From: Malurus cyaneus samueli
Taxonomy: Eukaryota > Chordata > Aves > Passeriformes > Maluridae
Length of the DNA stretch: 64,000 bases
NCBI GenBank assembly: GCA_009741485.1
Contig: CM019217.1
Span: 32,449,165-32,513,164, forward strand
Reading direction: 5' to 3'
Shown: positions 13,377 to 26,000 of the stretch, in pieces
How the letters are laid out: the number at the start of each line of letters is the position of its first letter
How positions within the stretch are numbered: the stretch's first letter is position 1
Notes under the pieces: model-generated
Database searches by the model: none
What the model was told of the DNA's origin: nothing
What the model saw: the letters and a program-made list of their open reading frames with translations, nothing else
Program-made: the position numbers and the translations under genes

Positions 13377-13882
13377 TATCACGGTCCTGACAAAGCCCCA
13401 GCCGCCTCAAGATGCCCCTCAAATTCACAGCACCTCACAAAAATATGTTTATCAGAGGTAAGCAACAAATTGCAATAAGGTCATTGCCCTCTTCCAAGAG
13501 TTTCATACCGAAACGCTTGTCCTTTTAGCATATTTATAACGGACACGGATGTGTTTTTGAAAGCCGTAAGAAAGCTGTCAGCTATAAGGTGTTAGTGGCA
13601 GTACTGCCAGTACTCCCCTCAGCCCCCTGTGCATCGCTGCCATTTGTGCCCGCACAGTACAAAACGTGCACCGCCTTCCCCGCGGGTTTGCGTGCGTTAC
13701 TGTGGGCAGGGACAGGGACAAGGGAGGGGGCAGGGACAGGACAAGGAAAGGGCAGGGGTAGGGAAGGGAGCCGAGGCGGAGAAGGCCGGGCCCCAGCGCC
13801 CGCCGGGCGGCGCGGACGGGCAGAGGAGGCGGAGGCGGAGGCGGGCTCGGCACACGCACACGCCGCTCCCGCCGTGCTCGGC

Positions 13883-13889
13883 TTAAATA
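13883..13889 (+). promoter_or_regulatory. ACSL1: TATA-like box
   Basis: TTAAATA within 'ggcttaaataggg', about 30 bases upstream of the inferred start site near 13,914. The placement is good but the box is not a perfect TATAAA. Confidence 0.5.
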
Positions 13890-13913
13890 GGGCGGCGCTG
13901 GGGAGCCGCGCAC

Positions 13914-13940
13914 AGCCGTGGTCGCTGCTACTGCCGGGAG
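13914..13940 (+). other. ACSL1: ACSL1 exon 1 (non-coding, start estimated)
   Basis: The right end is set by a strong donor, GGGAG/gtgagcgg. The left end is inferred from the distance to the TATA-like box. It contains no ATG. Its small size depends on that start estimate; a real start further upstream would lengthen it. Confidence 0.45.
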
Positions 13941-14499
13941 GTGAGCGGGGTTCGGGGGCGCCGCTTCGGTCTGGGCTGCGGAGCCGGCCGCGCTGAGGGG
14001 CCGGGGCGTCGGGACGCACCGCTGAGGGAGGTGGCTGGGCCTGCCGGAGCGGCCGCCGCGGGGCTGGGGTGGTCTGGTCTGGTCTGGTCTGTGCGGCCGC
14101 TGTCACCGCGGGGCCGGGCGGTCCCGTCCCAGCCCACCGCCGATCCCTGCGGGCTGCCTCTGCGGGGCCGCGGGGCTTTCCGCAGTGTGGTCAGCGTCCC
14201 CCGGAGCCGACTCGGCTTCCCCTCGTACTGGAGCCTTCAGGAAAGCATAGTTGGCTGTCTCCGGCCTCCCCCCGGCGCTGCGGCAGCTCGGGCTGGCCGG
14301 GCATTGTTGGGCGCTGGCGCTGCCCTCCAGCCCGGCTCGGCTCGGCCTGGCGCGGGGTGAGCAGCTCGGTCGGGCCGAGCAGCAGGTAGCGGCCAGGGCT
14401 GCCTGCTGACCCCGGGGGTTCACGTTTGTTTAGGTGCCGGACTTTGCCTTCTAGTAGGTTGTTCTTTCTGGCACGAATGCAGCGTGGACTTGAAGCAGC

Positions 14500-14557
14500 T
14501 TTTTTTTTTTTTTTTTTTCCTTTTTTTCTTTCTTTTTCTTTCTTCCCTTCTTTTTAA
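14500..14557. repeat. Pyrimidine-rich (T/C) tract
   Basis: A run of about 20 T followed by CTTT repeats. It is low-complexity, just downstream of the CpG island. Confidence 0.8.
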
Positions 14558-16324
14558 GCAGTTTAGAGCGTGTATGGAAATGCAGCATGAGCCAAACTGG
14601 CCTAAAATGGAAGGTTGAGTGGCTTTGACTTTGCAGGCCTCCTCTGCTGCTAGGTAGGACTCGCAGTGCTACAGCACAGAGATTTAGCCTGGTTACGCGA
14701 CGCTTTTGTTCTAGGATGCATACATTTCTTCTTCCTGTTGAACAGGAATTGCAACACTTGCAGCCTTCTAAATTTCTAAAGGGCACATCTGTGAACTGTC
14801 TGGAGTATTATGGACTCCCTCTTGGACTGTGGAATCTAAACATATGCCTCACTTGGGTTAGCATCTGAGATACGATGGTCAGGTTCTAGGATAGGAAACA
14901 ACAGAACTATTCCATGTGGTGTTAATAGATTTCCTTTTCCATCCACGTTGCTTTATAGCAATGGAATCGTGCAGTCTCCCAAGCCTGATCAGGAGATTTA
15001 TTCTTTTTGCTTTGGAACATGTTCTCAAACTCACAAACTGAGATTTCTCAGGCCCAGGATTTGGATCAGATTTCTTGGATCAAGAAATTGTGTGTAAGAG
15101 GGCATTGAATTTACTGAAAAATATCTTTCTCATCCTCTTGCAACAACAGCAGTATTAATGATGCAAAAACTGATACATTAAGTTCCTCATGGAACCTTAC
15201 TGTTACTGTCTTTTTAAAGTTTGAGGATCTATAGCTTGCTTATATTGGGATAGGGAAATGTTTGAAAGATGGCTGATTGGGAATATTGAAAGCTTGTCAT
15301 TACAAGTAGCTGTTTTGTGTAGTGTTACCCATTCAAGGTCTTGAGCAAACAGCCCTAGCCTAGTCTGAGTACTGCATGATTACAATGAATTTATGAAGGA
15401 AGCTTCTAAATTTGGTAGATGTTGTTTTACAGCTACAACCTGAACAACATGAGGTCAAAGTAAGCCTTCAGTTTTTGAGAAGGAAACCCCCAAGTAGCCT
15501 TTTGCTTCAAGGGCAAGTACAAGGTTAATATTGGTAGAAAAACAAAACCAGCAATTTAAAATGGAAGGAAAGACAACTTGGAAATACTTATGTGGCTAAA
15601 TGACTTGCCTATTTCTTGAGCAAAGTCTGTGTAGCTGGTTCTGCTGTCTTACTGCTTTACTAGAAAGGAATACTTCATGGGATTTTGAGAGGAGACAGAG
15701 TTTCCTATTTTATGTGTGTTGCTCTCCAGTAAGGCAGAGTAAAAGGTTTCTTTTCTCTTTCTTTTCCCTCTAAGAAAACAGCAGTTTTATTAATGTGAGC
15801 AAAAGAATGTAGTAGTAGGGTTTTGTGTTTTGTTTTTCTTGGTCATATGGTTCATGGAATTGGATAGACTGAAGACTAGTGGCATGAAATTTATTTGTGT
15901 GGCAGAGATGAGATGTTCTGGCCCAAGGTATACATTGCTTGATAAACTGGGCTTCTGGCAGTCTTATGAATAGACTGCCTGCCATATCTTACTTCCCTGC
16001 TGTGCTAAATTACAAGTTCAGATATGTTAAATATTTTGCTGTGGTAAATAATATAACCAGTGGCAACTCCCTAGGTATACTCACAAAAGGGGTGATGGTT
16101 TGTTCATTGGTGAATGGTTTTGTGGGGGAGTTCACAATGCTGTGTGGCTCAGGGAGGCTCTGCTGTACAGCACTGACCTTTACAGGGCTGTAGGCTGACC
16201 CCTGTCTGCAGATGGTGGGGCTTGCTTGCATTTCTGTGGATCCCACCTAATTCCTGAAACAAGGACACTCTCACTGTCTTTCATGTTGAGAGTTACTTGT
16301 CTGTGCAGGGTAAAATATGATTCC

Positions 16325-16393
16325 CTGCCACTGGCAGCGAGTTTGGAACTAGATAATCTCTAAGGTCTTTTCCAACCCAAACCATTCTACTCT
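16325..16393 (+). mobile_element. CR1 LINE 3'-end fragment
   Basis: Matches the last about 70 bases of CR1: 'ctgccactggcag', 'ttggaactagat', 'ctctaaggtcttttccaacc', 'aaaccattct'. A very short relic. Confidence 0.75.
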
Positions 16394-19300
16394 TTTTTTC
16401 ATTTGATAGTAAAATACTTCTTTTTGGTTAGGATTGGAATCTTAGTAGTACTGGTAGTTTGCTCAAAACTGATTTAATACAGCTTGCATGGTTTTACAGA
16501 GATGTAGAGGAAAAAAGGTTTTTGTAATTGAATTTTGTAATTGAACCATTTAAGGCTGTAGTAGAAGTGCATGATGTCCTGTTTCCAAAAGAGGATTTCT
16601 CCCTTTTTTAATAAAATGCTGTTCTTGAACCCAGAACTCTTAATCATTTTATTTTGATACTACATGTGCCATGTTTTAAAATTTTGGCTTTGGCAGTTGT
16701 ACTGGAATAATAGCCTGGTATAGTTGAGTTAGTTTCTTAGGAAAGCAAGAAGAAAATGCTTACCATCACTGAGAGGAAGTGTTCCCACAGCCCTCTCTGT
16801 GCTGACCTCTTAATACCTGAGGTCAAAAAGCTTTGTTTGTCATACTGTTTTTTGTGCTGCTGGTGTTGGGAGGTCCCTCAGTGAACCAGTTGCTGCTCAT
16901 AGGTACTTATTGATCATCCCATCTCAGAGTACTAAGAGTTACGTTTTTTCGTAACAACCTGCTGGATGTAAACACTATCTACTGTGATGCAGTGGGGCTT
17001 AGCGTACCTGACCCAGGTTGCCTTCAGCAAGAATTCAGATATTAGAATTGTTTGTGACAAACTCATTCTTACAGATTCTCGAGTGAACACTTGAGCTATG
17101 TGTTAGCTTGATATTGCAAACTGGGTTTCCTGAATAGTAGCTTTTTCCCGGGAGAAGTAGAATGAATAAATTGGTATGATCTCCTCAAGCTGTAAGGCCA
17201 CAAGAAAGCTGTTAGCTTGTAGCAGTTGGGTTCTGTAGGGTGAAAAGTAATAGCAAAAGTAATGCCATGATGTACTTGCAAATCAGAGTTGCAGGGTTGC
17301 AATTTTAATGGATAGCAGTGTAGGCTGAAAAAATAAAAAATTGTAAGCATTTTATCTGGTTTTTGGAGGTGAGAAACCAGTAAGACTGCTTAGTGGCATG
17401 CTCTATGTGTGTATAGCCATGGATTAAAGGTAACTTAAATCAATCACTCTCTGAAAGGTTGAAGTGGTAAGTGTTGGTTTTCCTTCGTACACAGGGTTAC
17501 CAAGTGTTGTTGGAGGATTGTAATTGCACAAAAGGCATTGAGCAGATTCTTGTCATGTGTTTCAACTCCTGAACTTGAATAAACTCTAGTGACCTCACTA
17601 CTGTGCACTGATTACTTATTGGACATCACTGAGAGGCAAGAATTCAGGTGAAGTTCCACTTGATTGCAAGGGGATTGCAGCCAAATGTCTGAGGACAGGT
17701 CTGTGACTTTCCTGGTAGGTGTGAACAAAGCCTTGACACATCAATTTCAGATTTAGTTCTTCTTAAAGGTTACCTTTGGTTGCAGTTTATGAAGTAAGTC
17801 ACTGTGGCCTAACTGATTGGTCTGAATCCAACTTGTAGGCTGTTTTCCTCCAGTTCTGCCGTGTCCCAAATGGATGAACAGAAACTGAACCAGCAGAGGC
17901 AACTGCACCCCAGTGTATGATGCTTTATGGTTGCCTAAAGCCTGACTAGGGGAGCTGTAGAGGAGTTGGATGTGAGGCATGAATAGTAAGAACCTGGTGG
18001 TTCCTCCTGCCTGGGATGTGTTCCTTATTAATAGCTCTTTAATGTTTCCTCTTTACTCTTGCAGGAAGATAAATATTAAATATATCAGTTACTACTTTAA
18101 AAGAAGGGTTTATAGCTCTCATGCTTTGCTGGGTAAACTAGGTAGTTGTGGGAAAGATGATTTTTTTTTTTTTTAAGTTGGGGAGGGGGCAGGTGAAGGA
18201 CATTGAAGGAGGTCCTAATAGTGGGTTCAATGTACTTGGTTTGTTCAGAAAAGTCATCTGTGGCTGAAGAGTCATATATGACATGACAGGCTGCACCACA
18301 GTAGATGCAGCTATTTGATGATGCTGTCCTCTTTGGTATACAGGGTTTAAATGTGGTTTCTCCTTCAGGTCTCAAGTACCAAAGCTCCTTTGCTGTATCT
18401 TGGTTGTAGTTTGCTTGCTGGCTAGTTAGGCTATGTTGCAGGTGTTTGTAAGACCTCAGCCAGGTTCCCCTCTGCTTACAGGACAGGCAGAAAATCCTGG
18501 GGATACTTGCATGCAATGTTTAGAGTTGTGTGGGCAGTGTGCAGTATTGCAGTAGTCCATCTCCTTTCCCAGCTGTGCTGTTACGTTTCCTTCTGGGAAC
18601 TAATGGCTATCTGGTCATTGAGACAAGAGTTGATCTAGGTGATCTAGTTGATCTAGCATCACAACTAACCCAGAAAAGTGGTGTTTGCCAGATTACCTCC
18701 CTAGTGACTGACTGGCCAGCACAGACAGGGTTGTGGGAACATTATCTAGGACAGGTTGGACTGAGTCAAATTTAAGCTGATTGTGAATGCACTCTGAGAT
18801 TAGGATTATGTATTCCATTCAGACTAAAGGATTTCTCTGGTTAATAGCCAAAGCTATTTGTTGTACCTGTTTTGTATATGTAATAAAGGAGTTAGAACGT
18901 GATTCTGCACACATTTTTTCAAAGGCTGAGTGGAGAAAGGCTTAAGGAAAAAGCGAGATCCATGGAAGCTGTGCAGTGTAACCTGTAAGAGTAAGAAAAA
19001 AAACAAACTGCAGTGGTAGGTAGCTGTCAGGACAACTTAAATGTATGTGGGTGGCTGGTTCCCTTTTTCAGCAAATCATAATGAAAACATCTCAGTGCAT
19101 CTTTGCTCATAGTAAGAGATAGGCAACTTGTCTTTTAGATTTCTCCTCCCTGCAAGAGGCTATAGAAATAACACAGCCTCTCCTTTTACATCATATGATG
19201 GACCTGCCTTTATGGCAGTGCAAGTGTTTGTTCATCTGAATATTAGAATAAAGAGAGGCTGTTGGTTCTTGGGGTTGTTTTCTTTGCAATGCAGAAGCTG

Positions 19301-21654
19301 ACGGCCGCTCTCCTGTTCTCTTCCGTTGCACTCGAACGATGTCTGGCTATGGATAGACAATGGGCAGGCTGCTGCCCACTGTAAATAGACCATTGTACGC
19401 CGAGAGTAGGAGCAGCAAAGAATGGCAGAGCCCTGCCAACTTGGGTCGTTGCCTTGAGATACTGGCTCTGCTGTAAAGAATGAGTCTTGGGTGCTGCAGG
19501 GTGTGTGTGTGAGCAGAGAGAGTGGCTTTGTCTGAAACTTACAGAACTCCTGAGCTAAATTGATTTGGTGAGTTAAGAGGGATGCATTTTTGGGCTGGAT
19601 TGTGGGAACAGTTTCTCTGAAGGTGGTCAAAAGAGCTTTGCCTCGTTATCAAAACCAGTTTCCCTCTGGTCTTTTAGAACAAAAGACCAAGATCTTCTGG
19701 TTGTGTTGAGAAAACCGTGCTTTTGACCTCCAGTGTCAATTCTGGTCTTTTCTGCTCCTTCATGTAGCGATCACAGACTGATACTCTTCATTTGGGATTT
19801 TCTTCCTTTGGGTCTTCAGCTGTGTCTCACACTGGGGCTTAGTTTGATTCTGTTCCTTGTAGTTCAGGAAGATCCTGTCTGGTAAGAAGGGATTGCAGGA
19901 CCAGAATTTGTGAAGAGAGCATGGCTTTTTTACTTGCCTTGAGTGAGCAAACTTAGCTGGGTCCTTCCCTGAGAAAAACAACCGAAAGCCAGATGTGAGC
20001 TCCACTTGAAGATCTTTGGTTTTGAGCCTTCAGATTGAGAGACATTCTCCTTGGTCATGATAAAAACTCAGTGTCTGATGTTGTTGGAGCATGAGAGAAG
20101 TAAATACTCAGATGACTCAGAGAAGGCTGGGAGGTGTCTTCTTGGTGGGTATATTTGGATGCATATGTTAAGAATGTGAATTAATTATTCTCCTTGTTAC
20201 AGCTGGTTTTGCCTTAAATACAGAAAACAAGAGCTGATAGGACTTAACAGTGTTAAAGCTTGAAATTGCATAGTCTTGCAGAAAACTCTGTCCTCATGTT
20301 TTTTGTTGGATGAGGCAGAAGGTATAATAAAAAATATCACAATATAAACATAAGCAGCAAAATGTATCATTGTATACCTGATAACCTGTGGTATAACTTC
20401 TCAAGGAAAGATTTATTACAGGCTTCCCTAAAAAAGCAACTGATCAAAGAAATGAAAAGCAGAGGTGTGCATCTCTTCACCTAGGCTGAAATCATAGCAG
20501 GTCCTTGATTATAATGGGACTGTTCTGTGAATTAAATGATGTTTACTTCGGTTCTTGTTACCTGTAAAAGCACCACAGCCTTTTGAAAGAGTAATTCAAA
20601 TTGCATTGCATTCCTAAATCATAGTGTGTGTGTGCAGTATGCTTCATGACTAATGCAGACAGGAAAGCAGTTTTAAAAGTCAAAGTGCTCATTGTAGATC
20701 TCGAGGAAAGAGCTACGCTTGCTCTTAGCTCTTACACAGATCATAGCCCCCTTGTCTAGCTTTATAACATGGTGGTCTGATATATGCTAAGTTAACTTGT
20801 GAGTCCAGACTTCCTTGTTGGTGTATGGGTTTTATTCTTGCTGTTCAACTGTGTATAGTAAAACTTAAGTAATTTTCACACCTGCATTCCTAATGAACAT
20901 GATTACATGCATAAAAAGCAAGAGCATGATAATCCTAACTACTAAGTCGTTTTTTTTTAAAGGGAAGATGAAGAGCTTGTTAATATATTCAGTTCATCTC
21001 TACCTTCCATCACTCCAGCTTGATGTGTTGTGGATTTTCATTTTAGTCTGCTGTATTATAACTGTGCAAATAACCAAAAGGCATTTCTGTAGTGACCCTT
21101 AGCCCTGTGCCCTAAGGTTATGCCAGGAAGGTGTGGGGGAGAGAGCAGTGTCTGCAGGCTGGGGATTACTCCATGGGTCCAGGACTGTTCCAGAGATGGA
21201 ACTTGATTCCATCCTGACACTGCCCCCATCCATGACCTTGATTCAGCCTGTCCTGTTAAAATTGTGAAACCTTGGGCCCTTTGAACTAATTTTATTACTA
21301 TTTTGCTGTCTCTAGCAAATCTTGTCCAAATACTGGTTAGACTTTTTGTGAACTAGATGATGATTCTGTTGTGTGGTTGAATAACTGAGTGCATCAGTAA
21401 AGATTTCAAGATCAGACTGTGAACTAGAAGTTTTCCTGTAGAAATATGAAATCTTAAGCACATATGGTTTGTTTTAAAACATAATTCTGCCTGTTTGGGT
21501 TTCAGACTCTAGTATATCATTAGTCTGTGGCGGTGGCTCCTCACACATTGTGTTTTTGCCATTAGCTACATCTTTTGACATTTTCTGGGACCTTTGTTTA
21601 ATTATATTGTCCACAGGAAATGGCTAGGACCTAAATTACCTAAGTAAATCCATC

Positions 21655-21870
21655 TCTTTGTTCTTCGAGCAAGCGGGAAAGCGTTGCCAGCCGCCGCTGG
21701 GTGTCGGGCGGCCGTGCTGGTGTCCGGGCCCGCGGGCGCCCTTGAGCGCGGTGGGCTGAGCGCTGCGGGCTGAGCGCTGCCGGCTGCCATTGGCCGCGCC
21801 GGGCCGGCTGCTCCCGCTCACCTCTCACCTAGTGGGCATCGGGGGGTTTGGCATGTGACAGACGTCCCGG
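21655..21870. promoter_or_regulatory. ACSL1: Second GC-rich island, possible alternative ACSL1 promoter
   Basis: About 200 bases of very GC-rich, CpG-rich sequence with a repeated GCTGAGCGCTGC motif and an inverted CCAAT box (CCATTGGCC near 21,787). It lies about 0.9 kb before the first coding exon. A plus-strand donor-like site, GTCA/gtgagt at 21,986, could splice to the exon at 22,776. Minus-strand donor-like sites (GGTGAG twice, near 21,828 and 21,821) also fit a divergent transcript. ACSL1 is known to use alternative first exons in mammals; use of this one is inference. Confidence 0.45.
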
Positions 21871-21913
21871 GAGACCTTGGCTGGAGAGGAGAGCACCAGC
21901 TGAGCTGACTGCA

Positions 21914-21957
21914 ATTTTTTTTTTTTTTTTGGGGGGGGCGGTTTTTTTCTCTGCAGC
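21914..21957. repeat. Poly-T/poly-G tract
   Basis: A run of about 20 T, then eight G, then GCGG and another T run. Low-complexity, and prone to sequencing length error. Confidence 0.75.
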
Positions 21958-22775
21958 TGGTTCTTGCTGTGGAATATCCGTGTCAGTGAGTGCTGGCGGG
22001 GAGCAGCCTCTTGCAGCTCTTCCTTCTGTGTGAACGTGACAAATCAAATGTGCTTCCTGTGCTTGATTATATTGCTGCGTGCTGCTGCCTTGGGCCTCAT
22101 TTGCCGCTGCTTTAGGCTGCCTCATGACCAGAGATAAATTGCTGGCATGGTGCTGGGAGAAATAGGAAACTTGCTAAGTACCATATAGAAGCTATGGGAG
22201 GATATCGGCTTTGAAAGCCGCTTGCTGTGTTGAACTTTCTATGCATGACTGAAGGGAGAATAGAAAAGAGTTTATTTTACTGGATTTGTAGGAGAGGAAA
22301 AATCCTGCTCCTGCTATGCTACTACAGGATTAGGATGCTCTGTTACATGCAGGCAAGGTAACATATGTCCCTGTGCTTCGATTCCCAGACTTCCCTGCTT
22401 GATGATTAACTGTTTAAAGACTTAGAGTACAGCTACTCTACAAATACCTATTTTACATTTATGAAATGCTCTGCTTTAACAAAAGGTCTGCTAAAAAAAA
22501 AATAAAAATACTGCGGTCTCTGGTGAAAGCAATACTAAAACCCTGAAGAAATTCCCTCTTCTCAACCACACCGGTTTTTCTATAGTATGAGCTAATAATT
22601 GCTTGCTTACTTAATTACAGCACAGATATATGAAGGTATTGCCTGCCTAGTGGCAGATCTAATTATTTTGAGAGTGTAAAGCCAGTAGGACAAAGCATAC
22701 ATCACTATCCTATAGCAACAGTGAATCGAAAGGGGATTTCAGATTGTTTTGTGCAACTTTTTTTCATACCAACAG

Positions 22776-23003
22776 ATTCCAGCATTGGAACAACTGCACT
22801 GAACTGCAATGCAAGCACATGAGTTGTTTAGATACCTACGAATGCCAGAACTTGGGGATGTCAGACAGTATGTGCGTACCCTTCCGACAAATACGCTGAT
22901 GGGCTTCGGTGCTTTTGCAGCTCTCACGACCTACTGGTATGCAACAAGACCAAAAGCACTAAAACCACCATGTGATTTAGCAATGCAGTCTTTGGAAGTA
23001 GAG
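22776..23003 (+). CDS. ACSL1: ACSL1 exon 2 (first coding exon, residues 1-65)
   Basis: The acceptor is ...ataccaacag/ATTCC; the first 33 bases are 5' UTR and the ATG is at 22,809. It encodes the start MQAHELFRY, the [20 protein letters not shown] membrane anchor and the [14 protein letters not shown] linker. The donor is GAG/gtaagt at 23,004, phase 0. These features are close to diagnostic for ACSL1. Confidence 0.96.
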
Positions 23004-26000
23004 GTAAGTGTCACCTGATGGATGCTGTAGTTCACTGAAATTTGAACCCTAAATACAGCATTGAGAGAGACCAAACACTTGATTTACATTAGGGTGTTTC
23101 TAAACCTGAAGTGTGGGGGGAATACATTTATGAAATGTGGCTTTAAACTCATTATTTTGGCTTTCTGAATTTGAAAACCAACTTGAGGGCTTAGGTCACA
23201 GTGGAAATAATTATTTCGGGAGAAAAAAGGCTCTACTGAGACAACTGAGCTTCTGATTTCGCTAGTGACTTAGAATTGGCACAGTGTAATTTTCAGTTTC
23301 TGGCCATGTGATGACCTATTAAATTAGGTCTTGAGGTCAGAGCATGTATGCCGGTATATACTGATTAGGCTAATACTCTTCTGTTATTTTTAGTAGTATA
23401 ATAGCTGACACATGAGACTTTATATTGTGTTACAAGCATGAAGAGGGTGGTAATTGTCCTCAGATGATCTATGGAAAGAAATATTAGTCTGCCAAGAGAT
23501 CCCAGCCCTAGAGTAAGTTGAAATTAAACCAACCACCTGCTAAACTCTGTATATGTTAGCTTAGCTTTTGTGTTGTGCTTTTTAGAAGCAGAGTTACTGT
23601 TAGGTGGTGGCTGTTTAAACGTGAAGTCAAATGTGAAAAGTCTGATGGGGACAAACTGTTGCTTTGTAAGCAAATACAGACAACTGCAAGGCTGGTGTTT
23701 CTGGGAGCTGCAGTTTGATTCTCCTGCTCACTACAGAGTCAAATACTTATTCTTTTAAGAGTGCTTCTTTTTCTTCAGGATAGACAAGGTGTTTTCTCCT
23801 TTTGAAGGAAGGAGACAGTTTTGGAAGCTTCTGACAGCTTCTTGCCATACTCATGACTGTCAGAAACTAGCACTGTGGATTTTTTTACATATATACTCTG
23901 ACTTGGTGTTTCCCTTTACACTACATTCTTCTACGTGGATAGACTGCATCTAGTTTTGCTGTATCAAATGGATGAAATTACTTTTGTGCTTACATGGACT
24001 ACAAACTGATGTAAATTAATGTGGCAGAGCAGTCTGAAATCTACAGTATGTCAGCTTCATGAACGTTAGCAGACTCCTGTCATAATTTCAAATAGGGCAC
24101 TTTTTTCAATGTTTCTTAATATTGAGATTAAGAAGAAGAAGAATGACACATTTGTTGCCCTGTCCATTCACAAGTTTATTTCCTAATCTTCTCACTATGA
24201 CATACAGCAAGCTTACTGACACATCATGTTACTGTAACAAATAGCGATCTGCTACTAGAAGTACACAAAAGAGAAACAAAAATACGCACTTGCAATGTGA
24301 TAACTGCCAAAAACATCTCTTTCGAAGCAACATGTATAGAATAAGGATCTAAAAGTTAGATCTTGCGTCTCGTGGTGACCTTTTTCAATTCTGGCAACAG
24401 ACATGTAGGCAGTGGGTGGAATAGTCTTGTAAACCATTACATCTTGGTTGCTGGAATAAACTAGCAGTGAAAGTTCTATTGCTGTGGAGGCCTCATTAGT
24501 CAGTATAGACTTCAGCAGGTTTTTGGGGAGCATTATATTATAAGATGGTAAAACAGTACCTTTTGCTGTCCATAAACCCCATGACAAATGCTTATTTGCT
24601 TGAGACTATTGACAGCAGTGTCAGTTCTTTACTTCTTCAAGCTAAATTGCTTGTTGCTGCTGGATTCTGAGATTGAAATCACTGGTGGTATGAGACTTCA
24701 CTAAGCTACTTAATGCATCATTGATCCAATTACACTAATTGGCTCTCTGATCAGAGCAAGATAGCATTATTTTTCAATGCCTCTTTAGAAAATACATTTT
24801 AATGGGAAGGCTGAATAGTAGTAAGACTTAATACCTGAGTGTGTTAGCATGTTGTGGTGATAAAATATCTCAAACTTAGGGAACATCTTGAAATGAGCAA
24901 GGTCTATCCAATTTTGTTTGCATTAAGGGCTGTATCTGAACTATTAATAATGTTGTAATCAAATGAGAATGTATGTTTTGAATCAAGTTTCAAGTGTCTG
25001 TTGGAATTGCTACTCTTGTAACAGTGACCAGATTTTAATACAGTGCTTGTTCTCAATACATTTTGCTTATAATTTAACTTCTCATACTCCATTTTCTAAT
25101 GCATGTGTTAAGAATGTCTCTTCTACAGGGGAAAAAAAATCAAATACTGCTCTTTACTTGTCTTAACTTTTTTTTTCTGCCTCAGCAATACGATATTAAA
25201 AGGTATGAGGAGTTGATCCAAAAAAGACATGGCAGAGGGCGAAGCCCCTTTGCTACAATTTTACTGTCTAATTTACCTGTACACCAACAATAAGAAATTT
25301 GATCTAGAAATAAGCTTCTGCATAATTCTTACTGATGACTTACTTGGCCTCTAACAAAGTTAAGTGAAGTCATTGACTGGGATAGGGTTTCTATATGTTC
25401 TGAAAACATACCATTATAACATCATATGGGAGAAAAAAGATCCAGGTCACTTCCCGTCTCTTGAAAGTTTTGATTTGGTAGGCCAACACCCAGTGACCCA
25501 TTTTAACCATCGTTGGATGAGCATAAACATTGCACACTTAGTTGAAAATAGGTGCAAAGAGTTACTGTAGTGGCAGGGACACTTACACTAGACCAGGTTA
25601 ACTCCGAGCACCTATCAGCTTGGCCTCAAACACTTCCAGGGATGTATCATCTTCATCTGGATCTGTCTGCTTGTGGATTGTTCTTCCTTTCCACTGGTGA
25701 CTGAGAGCTGAATAACTTTGGGTATTGATTTTGAGTGCAGATGCATGGCTGTCAAATACATGAAAACTTGCTTAAACTTTTATGTGTCCCAACTTGCACT
25801 AAAGCATGTAGAGGAATAGGATAGAAATAAATATTAGGATGCCACTGTTTTCTAGGAGTAAGACTTGGGATTTGACTGGCTTTTTTGTTCTCTTAAGGTG
25901 TTCAAATATGGAGAGAAGTATTCAACTCAGGAAAATTTTTCAAGCCTTCTTATGTTCTTCTGATACATTACCAGAATGCTAGCATGCCTCATTTTACAAG

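Larger units (their letters stand above)
13640..14440 (+). promoter_or_regulatory. ACSL1: CpG island promoter of ACSL1
   Basis: An 800-base GC-rich, CpG-dense block stands out from AT-rich flanks. It contains G-rich GGGACA/GGGCAG repeats (about 13.71-13.77 kb), a GGAGGC run (13,824-13,845) suited to Sp1 or G-quadruplexes, and a TTAAATA box at 13,883-13,889. Splice donors at 13,941 (GAG/gtgagc) and 14,357 (GGG/gtgagc) could each end a first exon. No open frame here continues into the ACSL1 protein, so the first exon is non-coding, as in other vertebrate ACSL1 genes. A GGTCT repeat (four copies) lies at 14,071-14,090. Confidence 0.75.
13941..22775 (+). other. ACSL1: ACSL1 intron 1
   Basis: About 8.8 kb without a recognised gene. 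It holds a T/C-rich tract at 14.50-14.56 kb, a short CR1 3' end near 16.33-16.39 kb, and the second GC-rich island near 21.7 kb. A moderately GC-rich patch at about 19.25-19.55 kb may be regulatory, but nothing definite can be read in it. Confidence 0.6.

Noticed and set aside
13582..14423. Several long open frames on both strands around 14 kb
   Set aside because: They are caused by the CpG island composition at the ACSL1 promoter, with low-complexity Pro/Arg/Ala/Gly translations and no similarity to known proteins.
19232..19630. Minus-strand open frame of 132 codons in ACSL1 intron 1
   Set aside because: No family is recognised, there is no splice or promoter context, and the composition looks like chance.
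25186..25202. A splice-like 17-base segment (ctgcctcag acceptor, AAG/gtatga donor) in ACSL1 intron 2
   Set aside because: 17 bases would break the ACSL1 frame, and exon 2 joins exon 3 perfectly without it, giving the expected 698-residue protein.
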